Origin: an uncultured Bacteroides sp.
Lineage (GTDB): Bacteria > Bacteroidota > Bacteroidia > Bacteroidales > Bacteroidaceae
Direction of reading: 5' to 3'
Length of the DNA: 64,000 bases
NCBI GenBank assembly: GCA_949296415.1
Contig: CASFQC010000004.1
Coordinates: 1-64,000 of the forward strand
Shown here: in pieces, positions 52,498 to 60,295 of the stretch
Layout of the letters: every line of letters starts with the position of its first letter
Numbering within the stretch: the first letter of the stretch is position 1
The notes under the pieces: model-generated
Told to the model about the DNA's origin: nothing
The model's input: the letters and a program-made list of their open reading frames with translations, nothing else
The model's database searches: none
Made by a program: the position numbers and the translations under genes

Positions 52498-52734
52498 TTA
52501 GAGGCAACGGCTGTAAGCTTCAGCACAATTGCAGCACCAGAATCCATTATCCCCCGCATGTGCCTCAGCTTCTTCGCTTGTAGTGAAACATTGCGAGCTA
52601 ATGCTGGAATAATCGGTCCAGTCCTTGTTTGCCACACAAATGAGAGGGCCACTATAACCTCCAATAACTTTGCTCATCTCGCGAGCATTCATTTCTTGAA
52701 AATCTCTGATTTTCAATGTGCTTATTTTCTTCAT
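52498..52734 (-). CDS. Double-glycine leader precursor peptide 2, 78 aa, six Cys
   Basis: Leader of exactly 26 residues, MKKISTLKIRDFQEMN... ending KVIGG, with Glu19-Met20 and Gly25-Gly26 as in the other two. Core of 52 residues begins YSGPLICVANKDW and contains six cysteines (LIC, SQC, WCCNC, SRC), enough for three disulfides. The core is acidic and aromatic. It would be cut and exported by the PCAT of this locus. It could be a disulfide-rich bacteriocin or another secreted peptide. No match to a known bacteriocin class is claimed. Confidence 0.78.
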   Translation of the reverse strand: MKKISTLKIRDFQEMNAREMSKVIGGYSGPLICVANKDWTDYSSISSQCFTTSEEAEAHAGDNGFWCCNCAEAYSRCL

Positions 52735-52840
52735 ATAACAAAAAATAAGGATTAAAATAGTTCAATATCATAGTTTGTTTGTCATCGTCTATGATTTTAC
52801 GATGTGTATTTCTCTCAATAAAGAATAAATCGTTCAGGAT

Positions 52841-53015
52841 TTTGGACTTGGCACGTTTACGCCTCCTTAAAATCGTTCAGTCGTGAAGGCAGCGGAAGCC
52901 GGTCGTTGAGGATGTTTCCCTTCTCGTCAATCAACAGATAGTGATATATGGTCCTCCGTATATTATCTTTTTTCAAATAGTCTTCCAGGGCGTGTGATGT
53001 CCTTAGATGATGCCC
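52841..53015 (-). pseudogene. Broken duplicate of the 3' end of TlpA-like 2
   Basis: About 175 bp closely matching 50866-51050 on the same strand: the same GGACTTGGNACGTTTA.. start, CTCGTCAATCAACAGATAG and TTCAAATAGTCTTCCA blocks. It has a one-base frameshift near 52859 and an 11-bp deletion near 52943, and no upstream part. It sits immediately after the TlpA-like 3 gene, as expected of a recombination scar. Confidence 0.85.
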
Positions 53016-53073
53016 CCAATTTCCAGTTGGAAAATGCCTGCTTTAATGGTCTTATCACAACTCGCCAGATATC

Positions 53074-54309
53074 TTATGTCTTTTTATTGTCTGTCCCTTC
53101 AATATGGCCGGACATGCCCTCTCTTAGTAAAATCCTTATCTCCTCCACCTCACTCTCGCCCAGGTACTGCCACTTGGCCAGCACACGGCCATTCCGGTCA
53201 AGCAATACATAGAAAGGCACAGCATCGCAGCTGTACAGGTAGCTCAGATCATCTTCCGGCTTGTCCGAGTCCAGCGGTTCCTTGCCTAACACATGCGGCC
53301 AGGCAGCCAGTCCGTGCTTGACTATGGCGTTACGCCAATTCGCCGCATTGTAGTCCACGGATATGCCGATGACGGACAGTCCTTTCCCTCCGTACTGACG
53401 CACCAGTTCTTTAACGTGTGGCATGGACTTCAGACAGGGTCCACACCAGCTGGCCCAGAAGTCCAGCAACACATATTGCCCCCTATAACCGGACAGACGA
53501 ATACTGTCGCCGGCATATGCCTTACGGATGAAATCGGGAGGAACAGCACCCAGTTTGGTCATTTTTTTCAGTGATTGGTCTTTTATCTCCTTCAGAGCTA
53601 TTTGCCCCATCATACTGTGCCGACTGGACAAAGGCAACTTATCGTAAGCGGCACGGACATGATCCACATCTATATATTCATTCTTTGCCAGTTTATACAA
53701 CCGGTCAGGATTAATCTTATAAGCAGGATGACGCATGACAAAATCCAACTCTATGCTGTCACATATTGCGCCAATGGAATCTCTCGCATCCCGTACGGCA
53801 GATATGCTGTCCCATAAAACATCCCAACGGGAATCGCCTTCTTCAAGTGCGTTGTACTCATCTATCAGCCCGACCAACTCCATGTTACAATTCTGTATGG
53901 CTTCCCTATACTTTAGCGTTTCTTTACTCAGGGCCTTGTTTTCATCTTCTATCTCTGCCCCGTCCAAACGGTAACGCAACGGATGTTCCATATCAATGCT
54001 TATGGACATCTGAGCTGGTTCTATATAGAAATAAAAACATACTTTATTGGAAAACTCCATGAAGGCTCCGACCGCTTCGGGAATATCCCCACGGAACTGG
54101 AATTTCCCGCCACTCACTTTGGCAGAAGCCGAATGTTCCACAAGGCGGTTGTTCTCGTACATATTATATGTAAAAATTACGTCTAAAGAATCTGCTTCCG
54201 CATTATGCACGGTGCCAATCAAGGTAAAGGGAGCGGCATCTATTTTACCGGACGGAAATAGAAAACAGAATATATAGATAAGGATATTCCAAATGCACTT
54301 CTTTTTCAT
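53074..54309 (-). CDS. TlpA-like thioredoxin-domain protein 3 (DUF4369-type N-terminus)
   Basis: 411 aa. Signal peptide MKKKCIWNILIYIFCFLFPSGKIDA. Residues 27-120 look like a DUF4369 beta domain (FTLIGTVHNAEADSLDVIFTYN, SGGKFQFRGDIPEAVGAFMEF). A helical linker follows, then a canonical TlpA/ResA thioredoxin domain: YVLLDFWASWCGPCLKSMPHVKELVRQYGGKGLSVIGISVD, with WCGPC, and cis-Pro AVPFYVLLDRNGRV. This architecture is common in Bacteroidetes and usually periplasmic. It differs from TlpA-like 1 and 2 in its N-terminal half. It follows precursor 3, from which it is separated by 341 bp containing a hairpin and palindrome copy D. Confidence 0.9.
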   Translation of the reverse strand: MKKKCIWNILIYIFCFLFPSGKIDAAPFTLIGTVHNAEADSLDVIFTYNMYENNRLVEHSASAKVSGGKFQFRGDIPEAVGAFMEFSNKVCFYFYIEPAQMSISIDMEHPLRYRLDGAEIEDENKALSKETLKYREAIQNCNMELVGLIDEYNALEEGDSRWDVLWDSISAVRDARDSIGAICDSIELDFVMRHPAYKINPDRLYKLAKNEYIDVDHVRAAYDKLPLSSRHSMMGQIALKEIKDQSLKKMTKLGAVPPDFIRKAYAGDSIRLSGYRGQYVLLDFWASWCGPCLKSMPHVKELVRQYGGKGLSVIGISVDYNAANWRNAIVKHGLAAWPHVLGKEPLDSDKPEDDLSYLYSCDAVPFYVLLDRNGRVLAKWQYLGESEVEEIRILLREGMSGHIEGTDNKKT

Positions 54310-54421
54310 TGATAAGTAAATTTTTTATATCTCATCAGATTTCATGCAGAATAAAGGGAACAAGAGTTAGGCAATCAGTAGCCTAAAACCTTATTCAAGA
54401 CAATATCTATCCTAAAACTTA

Positions 54422-54580
54422 GGGCCTGCTGAAATTTTCCTTTTTAAGTTTTTATTCAGCCTGTTTAAGATGCTTTCCCTTTCCCATTCGCCACATAGCC
54501 CAGTTTCTCCTGATAACAGGAAAATATCCTCGGAAAAACATCTTAAAACGGCCTTGAGCAAAAAATTAAGTAGGTCCTTA
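54422..54580. repeat. Palindromic intergenic element, degenerate copy D
   Basis: Starts GGCCTGCTGAAATTTTCCTTTTTAAG and continues TTTTTATTCAGCCTGTTTAAG, with CACATAGCCCAGTTTCTCCT in the centre and AAATATCCTCGGAAAAACATC on the right. It aligns with copy E read on the minus strand but is more diverged. Confidence 0.7.
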
Positions 54581-54593
54581 TCTGAAGAGAATC

Positions 54594-54617
54594 CCCTGTT
54601 GCTTTATGGCAACAGGG
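54594..54617 (-). terminator. Stem-loop after precursor 3
   Basis: CCCTGTTGC (54594-54602) pairs with GCAACAGGG (54609-54617), loop 6 nt, 34 bp after the precursor stop. The U-content after it on the minus strand is low, so it may act as an mRNA end stabiliser or partial terminator. No gene in 54310-54650. Confidence 0.55.
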
Positions 54618-54650
54618 AAAAACTGTAAAATTACTTGTTTTTTACAAGCT

Positions 54651-54863
54651 CTAAAAACATCTTTTTTTCCCATAAACAGGAATTGAGGGGCAATGTTCAA
54701 ATGTCGTACAGATTTCATTACCAGGACAACCTTTCGAATTTAGGCACCCTTTCTTATCACAAATGCTATATCCGGAAGTAACAAGACCTCCCAAAATTTC
54801 ACCCATCTCAGAAGCTTTCAATTCCCGGAACTCCCGCAATTTTAATGTACTCACTTTTTTCAT
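54651..54863 (-). CDS. Double-glycine leader precursor peptide 3, 70 aa, six Cys
   Basis: ATG at 54863 is chosen since it gives the 26-residue leader MKKVSTLKLREFRELKASEM...ILGG; an upstream in-frame start at 54896 would break that pattern. Glu19-Met20 and Gly25-Gly26 are conserved. The first twelve residues are almost the same as in precursor 2. Core of 44 residues starts LVTSGYSICDKKGC and has six cysteines (SIC, KGC, KGC, EIC, EHC, RC), is basic at the end (GKKRCF) and looks like a compact disulfide-rich peptide. The adjacent VKOR-thioredoxin gene upstream suits such a product. Confidence 0.78.
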   Translation of the reverse strand: MKKVSTLKLREFRELKASEMGEILGGLVTSGYSICDKKGCLNSKGCPGNEICTTFEHCPSIPVYGKKRCF

Positions 54864-54937
54864 TCTAAATTTAGAAATTTTAATTGACCGCAGCAATTTG
54901 CAAAATTCGGTTACCGGCTGCAGTATACGGCAACTGA

Positions 54938-56506
54938 TTATATTTTTGTATCTACAAAATACAACAACTTATCCACTTCCTGGAAATATATATTCGGTAA
55001 TTCATACCCGTTAAAAAGAACGGTGGGCGTGGCTGTCAGCCCAGATTGTTTTTTCCAGTTCATATGTTTTTGATATTCTTCACTGACAATCTGTTTAGAA
55101 ATAAATCCGTATTTCTTAAAAAACTCATCTTTTTTGTATTTCCCCTCTTGAAACCATTCGTCATATATTCGGTTACGTTCTTCCATTGGATAATGTTTGT
55201 TTAGGAAAAGAAAGAACTCGCAACTGGAATTCAAGTTGTCACTAAATGAAGACAGGATATATTGTATGCAAAACTGATTGTCCGAATCCTTCAGTAGTTG
55301 CTTTATTTTCTTATGCATTTTGGCGCAAGGCTCACAGTGTGGATTGGAAAAGACCGTGATTACATTCTGAGAATGAGGATTACCGAAAAGGATAGTAGAT
55401 ACTCCTGCAGCATCGTAATAAGTACGTTCTTTTAGCAGTGCAAGAAAGACCTTTTCGTTCGCTTTCAAACTATTGAATTGTTGGGTGACTTCTGTTATAT
55501 TCCGTTTGGCTATAAAAAAAGGCACAGAGATATTCAATACCAAAAACGGAATTCCATATAGAAGTCCCACACTTAGTATATTCAGTAATGTAAAATCAGG
55601 CTTTTGTATAAAACCGGAAAGCAAGTTGCAAATGAAGATGAGCCAAAACAAGACTTGCACTATCAGACATAACGGACACCAAGTTTTCGCTCTGACTTTT
55701 TGATACCATACACTCCAGAAGCTATAAGGGATAGCAAGTATGTTTAACAACGCAAAAAAAGGAATATGTTGTGGAGCAAAAGTGAGTAGAAGGACATTGG
55801 ATATGAAGTAACTTAATCCCAGCTCACTCCACCCTATTAACCCCATAAACTTGGCTGCCGGAGAGCTTAATACGTTATTGCAATCGCTGTGTGAGAATAG
55901 GGAGCAGATTTTGTCTGCTACTCCGCTATGGGTATAGACTTGTTTCTGTTCCAACAGAACACCAATATACACCCCTGCCAAATTTAACAGCAATACAAGG
56001 ATAAATCCAAAATGCGAAGAGAAGGGGTTTTGCAACAATGCGATAACCAATAAAACGACACATGCCGCAACCAATAAATAGTATTGCACAGAATTATACA
56101 AATCTTTTTTTCTGTGTAGCTTATAATCTGGTTCAATGGCGTTTTTGCCTACATCGGTCACCAATGCAATCCCCGACCATGTCTTGAGAAAGTCCTGAAA
56201 AGGGGCATGTACCCTTTTATTGTTCCAATGATAGATTACGTTTTGCGAATCCACTTTTTCAACAACAACAAAATCGCCACCGGCATGAGCGATAAAAGGG
56301 GTGGATAGTAGGAGCAAATCTTCTTTATGAGGAACCTTTATGCCCATATTGACAAGATTATAATGTTCAAGCATCCTTGATAATCCGAGCAAGCTGTATT
56401 TATAAGGATGCTCGTTAAAGAACTTCCGTGTATATGCTGTAGTATAAGGTACACCGGATAGAGAAAGTATGGTTTCTAATGTATTCCTTTTACCTAAAGA
56501 AATCAT
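54938..56506 (-). CDS. C39-like / vitamin K epoxide reductase / thioredoxin fusion membrane protein
   Basis: 522 aa from the ATG at 56506; a promoter predicts transcription from about 56518, so a TTG at 56527 is excluded. The first 120 residues resemble a C39 peptidase fold without its catalytic Cys and with Asp in place of the His (HAGGDFVVVEKV), so probably binding-only. Next come TM helices of a VKOR domain, with the loop cysteines in ICSLFSHSDCNNV and the active-site CxxC in TWCPLCLIVQ. The C-terminal domain is DsbA/thioredoxin-like with FSNPHCEPCAKMH. VKOR passes electrons from a CxxC partner to quinone, so this one protein can form disulfides. It lies 75 bp upstream of six-Cys precursor 3. 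Confidence 0.88.
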   Translation of the reverse strand: MISLGKRNTLETILSLSGVPYTTAYTRKFFNEHPYKYSLLGLSRMLEHYNLVNMGIKVPHKEDLLLLSTPFIAHAGGDFVVVEKVDSQNVIYHWNNKRVHAPFQDFLKTWSGIALVTDVGKNAIEPDYKLHRKKDLYNSVQYYLLVAACVVLLVIALLQNPFSSHFGFILVLLLNLAGVYIGVLLEQKQVYTHSGVADKICSLFSHSDCNNVLSSPAAKFMGLIGWSELGLSYFISNVLLLTFAPQHIPFFALLNILAIPYSFWSVWYQKVRAKTWCPLCLIVQVLFWLIFICNLLSGFIQKPDFTLLNILSVGLLYGIPFLVLNISVPFFIAKRNITEVTQQFNSLKANEKVFLALLKERTYYDAAGVSTILFGNPHSQNVITVFSNPHCEPCAKMHKKIKQLLKDSDNQFCIQYILSSFSDNLNSSCEFFLFLNKHYPMEERNRIYDEWFQEGKYKKDEFFKKYGFISKQIVSEEYQKHMNWKKQSGLTATPTVLFNGYELPNIYFQEVDKLLYFVDTKI

Positions 56507-56524
56507 AATAGTATCTTTTTGGGG

Positions 56525-56556
56525 CAAAGGTAAAGTGTCCCATAAACAAACGCAAA
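56525..56556 (-). promoter_or_regulatory. Promoter of the VKOR fusion and precursor 3
   Basis: Minus strand -33 TTTG (56556-56553), 20-nt spacer, -7 TACCTTTG (56532-56525). Leader only about 12 nt to the ATG at 56506. Confidence 0.7.
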
Positions 56557-56647
56557 TAAAAAAATATGTTCTATAGCATAAAATCGCATTGTAAAAACTT
56601 TCACCTGTTTTTTATAAAATTATTTTCCTTCTCTAAAAAACTTTGAT

Positions 56648-56655
56648 TACCTTTG
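56648..56655 (+). promoter_or_regulatory. -7 box for the GT32-GT4 / glf operon
   Basis: TACCTTTG fits TAnnTTTG, 26 nt before the ATG at 56681. The -33 region is AT-rich without a clear TTG. Confidence 0.55.
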
Positions 56656-56680
56656 AGCGATAAATAACCACACCAATAGT

Positions 56681-58600
56681 ATGAATGAGATAATTCACCA
56701 ATACATTGACAAGAATAACAGCTCGGGTTATATAGGACTGTTTTCAACTTTGTCTGAAACATGGAAAAGCAATCATCCTACCTGGAGCTACAAACAATGG
56801 GGAAAGTCAGATGTACGTTGTTTACTTGAATGCTTTTATCCGGATTTATCCGCTGACATAGACGATGCGTTGTTGCCGCACGTAGTCCGTTACCTTATAT
56901 TATATAAGGAAGGAGGTGTTTATGCAGACTGGGACTTCGAGTGTATAGAACCTTTTGACGGTCTGTTGGGACAAGGAGGATGCTCTTTGTTCACACTTCC
57001 CGATTCCTGTTACGGCGAGCAATGTCTTTCAGATGCCATCATTCTTTCGGAAGCCGGACATCCATTCCTGGAATTTGTCATTACTCATCTGAAAGACAAT
57101 CTGCCATTGTTGGAAAAGGAAGAGCATTCCTTTATCAATAAGATGTATCGCGACTATGAACGGCGGAACGAAATCACTATCCTGCCTTTCTCCTTGGGCA
57201 TACCTTGTACACGTGACGAAATCCGCTTATACGAACGCCGGTTGCTGACCGATGATGACATCCAACAGAAAATACAGGAGGCTTATTCCATTTGCTATTA
57301 TAAAAAGGAAAGAACTCCTGTCCGGCACGCTTTACCGTCCGATAGTACAGATATACTATACGTAAGCACTTCTGCCGGTTGTGTGGGAGGCGCTTTCAAT
57401 GCGGGATACAGAATCCATCAAGGATTACGCGACATCGGACTCAATTCCAAACTGTTGGTGCTCCATTCAGGGTTGACCGAACAACAGAACAAGGATAATG
57501 GAATATACATAGCGCACAGAGATGCCGGAGACAGGTGTGGCTATGATTGCGATATGGAGCCGTTGCGTGAATATCCCCGATATTCCATTTCCTCCCACGG
57601 GTTCTCTCCCGCAGTAGTCGGTGTTGACATCGTAAAGAACATAGACTCATTTGGCCCCCGCCTCGTAATACTGCACGGAATCAATGGCGGTTTTGCGACC
57701 ATTGAAGATCTGGGGAAGATACGGCAGAAAGTAGTATGGCGTCTGCCTGATTGTTGGGCAGTGACCGGCGGATGCTACTATTTTGCCGATTGTAAAAGAT
57801 ACCTTACAGGATGCGGGAGATGTCCTAAGTTGGGTTCTGACGATCCGAATGACTTGTCACATCAGGTCTGGAAAAGGAAATCGGAAGCATGGAAGAAGAT
57901 GGACATGACCATTGTTGTCCCTACACTTTGGATGAAAAAAGTAGTGGAGAACAGCACTCTGCTGAAAGACAAAAGCCTTTATGTGATTCCCAACGGATTG
58001 GATCTGAACCGACACTACCCGATAAATAAGCGGATTGCCCGGGAGGCTTTGCAGATTCCGCAAGATAAGAAAGTCATACTGTTCGGAGCGATAAATGCGT
58101 TCGACCCACGGAAAGGGTTCTCATACCTGATAGAAGCTCTTCGAAGGTTGTCATCCAAGCATAAGGACGAATACTACCTTGCCGTATTTGGAATGGGGAA
58201 GCAACAGTTGGAACTGGATGTTCCGGTAAAATTTTTAGGCTATCTCCATGATCCTTACTTGCTGCAACTGGCATATTCTTCAGCTGATGTCATGGCTGTT
58301 CCTTCTGTAGAAGAAGCTTTTGGACAGACTGTTACCGAGGCAATGGCTTGTGCGGTTCCGGTTGTCTCTTTTGAGGAAACCGGTCCGGCAGACATAATCG
58401 AGCATATGAAAACCGGATATCTGGCCCGTTATCTTGACGGACAGGATTTGGCAAAAGGTATAGAATGGATATTGGACAGCAAGGAGAGGATAGAAGACCT
58501 GTCCCGCAATGCCAGAAAACGCATAGAGCAGTCATATGACATCAACCTGATAGCCCGGGAATATGAAAAACTGTATCATCATCTGTTACAAGACCTATAA
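56681..58600 (+). CDS. Two-domain glycosyltransferase (GT32-like plus GT4)
   Basis: 639 aa. The N-terminal 210 residues have the DXD-sugar-binding GT32 pattern: IHQYID at the start, HVVRYLILYKEGGVYADWDFE with the DxD at 83-85, and a conserved histidine region. From about 225 a GT-B/GT4 domain begins: YVSTSAGCVGGAFNAGYRIHQGL, VIPNGLDLNRHYP, FGAINAFDPRKGFSYLIEAL, VPSVEEAFGQTVTEAMACAVPVVSFEETGPADIIEH with the E-x7-E motif. So two transferase domains are fused, as in the GT2/GT-B proteins of this island. The stop overlaps the glf start (TAATG), so both are co-translated. Confidence 0.88.
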   Translation: MNEIIHQYIDKNNSSGYIGLFSTLSETWKSNHPTWSYKQWGKSDVRCLLECFYPDLSADIDDALLPHVVRYLILYKEGGVYADWDFECIEPFDGLLGQGGCSLFTLPDSCYGEQCLSDAIILSEAGHPFLEFVITHLKDNLPLLEKEEHSFINKMYRDYERRNEITILPFSLGIPCTRDEIRLYERRLLTDDDIQQKIQEAYSICYYKKERTPVRHALPSDSTDILYVSTSAGCVGGAFNAGYRIHQGLRDIGLNSKLLVLHSGLTEQQNKDNGIYIAHRDAGDRCGYDCDMEPLREYPRYSISSHGFSPAVVGVDIVKNIDSFGPRLVILHGINGGFATIEDLGKIRQKVVWRLPDCWAVTGGCYYFADCKRYLTGCGRCPKLGSDDPNDLSHQVWKRKSEAWKKMDMTIVVPTLWMKKVVENSTLLKDKSLYVIPNGLDLNRHYPINKRIAREALQIPQDKKVILFGAINAFDPRKGFSYLIEALRRLSSKHKDEYYLAVFGMGKQQLELDVPVKFLGYLHDPYLLQLAYSSADVMAVPSVEEAFGQTVTEAMACAVPVVSFEETGPADIIEHMKTGYLARYLDGQDLAKGIEWILDSKERIEDLSRNARKRIEQSYDINLIAREYEKLYHHLLQDL

Positions 58601-59715
58601 TGCAAATGCCTGTGGAACATTATGACTATCTGATTGTAGGTGCGGGCCTGTTCGGAGCGGTCGTGGCCGACCGGCTGACAGCCGCAGGAAAGTCCTGCCT
58701 TGTCATTGACCGGCGCAACCATGTGGGCGGCAATGTGTACACGGAGCGGATACACGGCATTACCGTACACAAATATGGCGCACACATCTTCCATACCAAC
58801 CATAAGGAGGTGTGGGACTATATGAATCTGTTTGCGGAGTTCAACCGGTACACCAACTCTCCGGTGGCAAACTACAAGGGAGAGCTGTATAACCTGCCGT
58901 TCAATATGAATACATTCTACCGGATGTGGGGCACGCGGACACCGGAGGAGGCCTGGCGGGAAATAGAACGCCAGCGGAGGGAGTGCGGCATCAGCCATCC
59001 GAGGAATCTGGAAGAGCAGGCCATCTTGCTGGTTGGCAGGGACATTTATGAGAAACTGATCAAAGGATATACGGAGAAACAGTGGGGAAAGAAGGCGGTG
59101 GAGCTGCCTGCGTTCATCATCCGGCGGCTGCCTGTGCGTTTCACTTTTGACAACAACTATTTTGACGACCGCTATCAGGGCATACCCGTAGGAGGATATA
59201 CACCTGTTGTGAAGCGTATGCTGGAGAGGTGTGACACGGTGCTGGGTGCAGACTATCTGGCCGACAAGGCCGGATGGGACAGGAAGGCCGGAAGGGTGGT
59301 GTACACGGGAGAGATAGACCGCTATTACGGCTATTGCTACGGTGCGCTGGAATACCGGAGCCTGCGGTTCGACACAGAGGTGCTGGAGGGATGTGCCAAC
59401 TGGCAGGGGAATGCGGTGGTGAACTACACGGATGCGGAAACTCCCTACACGCGGATAATAGAGCACAAGCATTTTGAATATGGCAGACAGCCGGATACGG
59501 TGATTACCAGAGAATATCCGGCTTCTTTCCAACCGGGCAGGGAACCGTATTATCCGGTGAACGATGACAAGAACGCTCTTTTATATGACAGATACAGGCA
59601 GCTGGCTGCAAAAGAGAAGCGGGTGTTCTTTGGCGGACGGCTGGCCGAATACAGGTATTACAATATGGATCAGGTGGTGAAGCGGGCTTTGGATTTTGCT
59701 TCCTCGCAGATATGA
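58600..59715 (+). CDS. glf: UDP-galactopyranose mutase
   Basis: 371 aa. FAD-binding N-terminus YDYLIVGAGLFGAVVADRLTAAGKSCLVIDRRNHVGGNVYTE, substrate region KYGAHIFHTNHKEVWDYMNLFAEF, and the C-terminal RYYNMDQVVKRALDF with the conserved active-site arginines. It converts UDP-galactopyranose to UDP-galactofuranose in the cytoplasm, the donor for galactofuranosyl transferases. It is coupled to the double glycosyltransferase gene, so one of the transferases of the island may use UDP-Galf. It is GC-richer than the genes at 39-57 kb. Confidence 0.95.
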   Translation: MQMPVEHYDYLIVGAGLFGAVVADRLTAAGKSCLVIDRRNHVGGNVYTERIHGITVHKYGAHIFHTNHKEVWDYMNLFAEFNRYTNSPVANYKGELYNLPFNMNTFYRMWGTRTPEEAWREIERQRRECGISHPRNLEEQAILLVGRDIYEKLIKGYTEKQWGKKAVELPAFIIRRLPVRFTFDNNYFDDRYQGIPVGGYTPVVKRMLERCDTVLGADYLADKAGWDRKAGRVVYTGEIDRYYGYCYGALEYRSLRFDTEVLEGCANWQGNAVVNYTDAETPYTRIIEHKHFEYGRQPDTVITREYPASFQPGREPYYPVNDDKNALLYDRYRQLAAKEKRVFFGGRLAEYRYYNMDQVVKRALDFASSQI

Positions 59716-59966
59716 CGTGGATTCACGGAAAGGAATGGTTCACGCCTGTGCAGATTGTCAGCAAAAGCCTGCTCCGACTTGCAAACAGACGGATTTCCGG
59801 GCAAAACGCTTACCTGTCACTTTTTCAGAATGAAGAAAAGATGTGTTTAGGTCTGCTTAAAACGTTTATTTATATTAAAAATGCTCCCGTTTTAGGAGTT
59901 AAATGTGTAGAAATGCTAAAAGTTGCATGCTTTCTGTCTCTCCCTGACTACCGGAGAATCTGTCAT

Positions 59967-60054
59967 CGGCAGACGGACAGGCTGTTACCGGCTACCGGCG
60001 GACCTGTCGGCAGCGGCCGGCAGACCTGTTGGCAGGTTCCGCCTTTTACCCCGT
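59967..60054. repeat. Array with 22-bp period, copy 3
   Basis: Four units from 59967: CGGCAGACGGACAGGCTGTT.., CGGCTACCGGCGGACCTGTC.., CAGCGGCCGGCAGACCTGTT.. and CAGGTTCCGCC... The second and third share 17 of 22 bases. It lies about 250 bp 3' of glf. The sequence differs from copies 1 and 2 but has the same period and similar GC-rich character. Confidence 0.6.
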
Positions 60055-60295
60055 AGGACATCAGAACGGCCTGTTTTGTCATGTGGAGATGGCAACGGGC
60101 TGTTTTCACCCTTATTTTCTCTCTTCGGCTTTTCTGCTATCGTGCTGTGAATGTGATGTATCAATAAATCTTGTCGCGTCCGTTTGTGCGGGCCGGACTT
60201 CGGACGGAACGGAGGGGCTTCTCGGTGTTAAAGGAATGCAAAGTGTCATTTTGACAAGACGCATCTAAGAGCCTGTTTTAATTATAAAGTATCAG

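Noticed and set aside
59712..60056. 114-codon frame after glf
   Set aside because: It overlaps the glf stop, runs through the 22-bp array and shows no domain or hydrophobic pattern; treated as non-coding.
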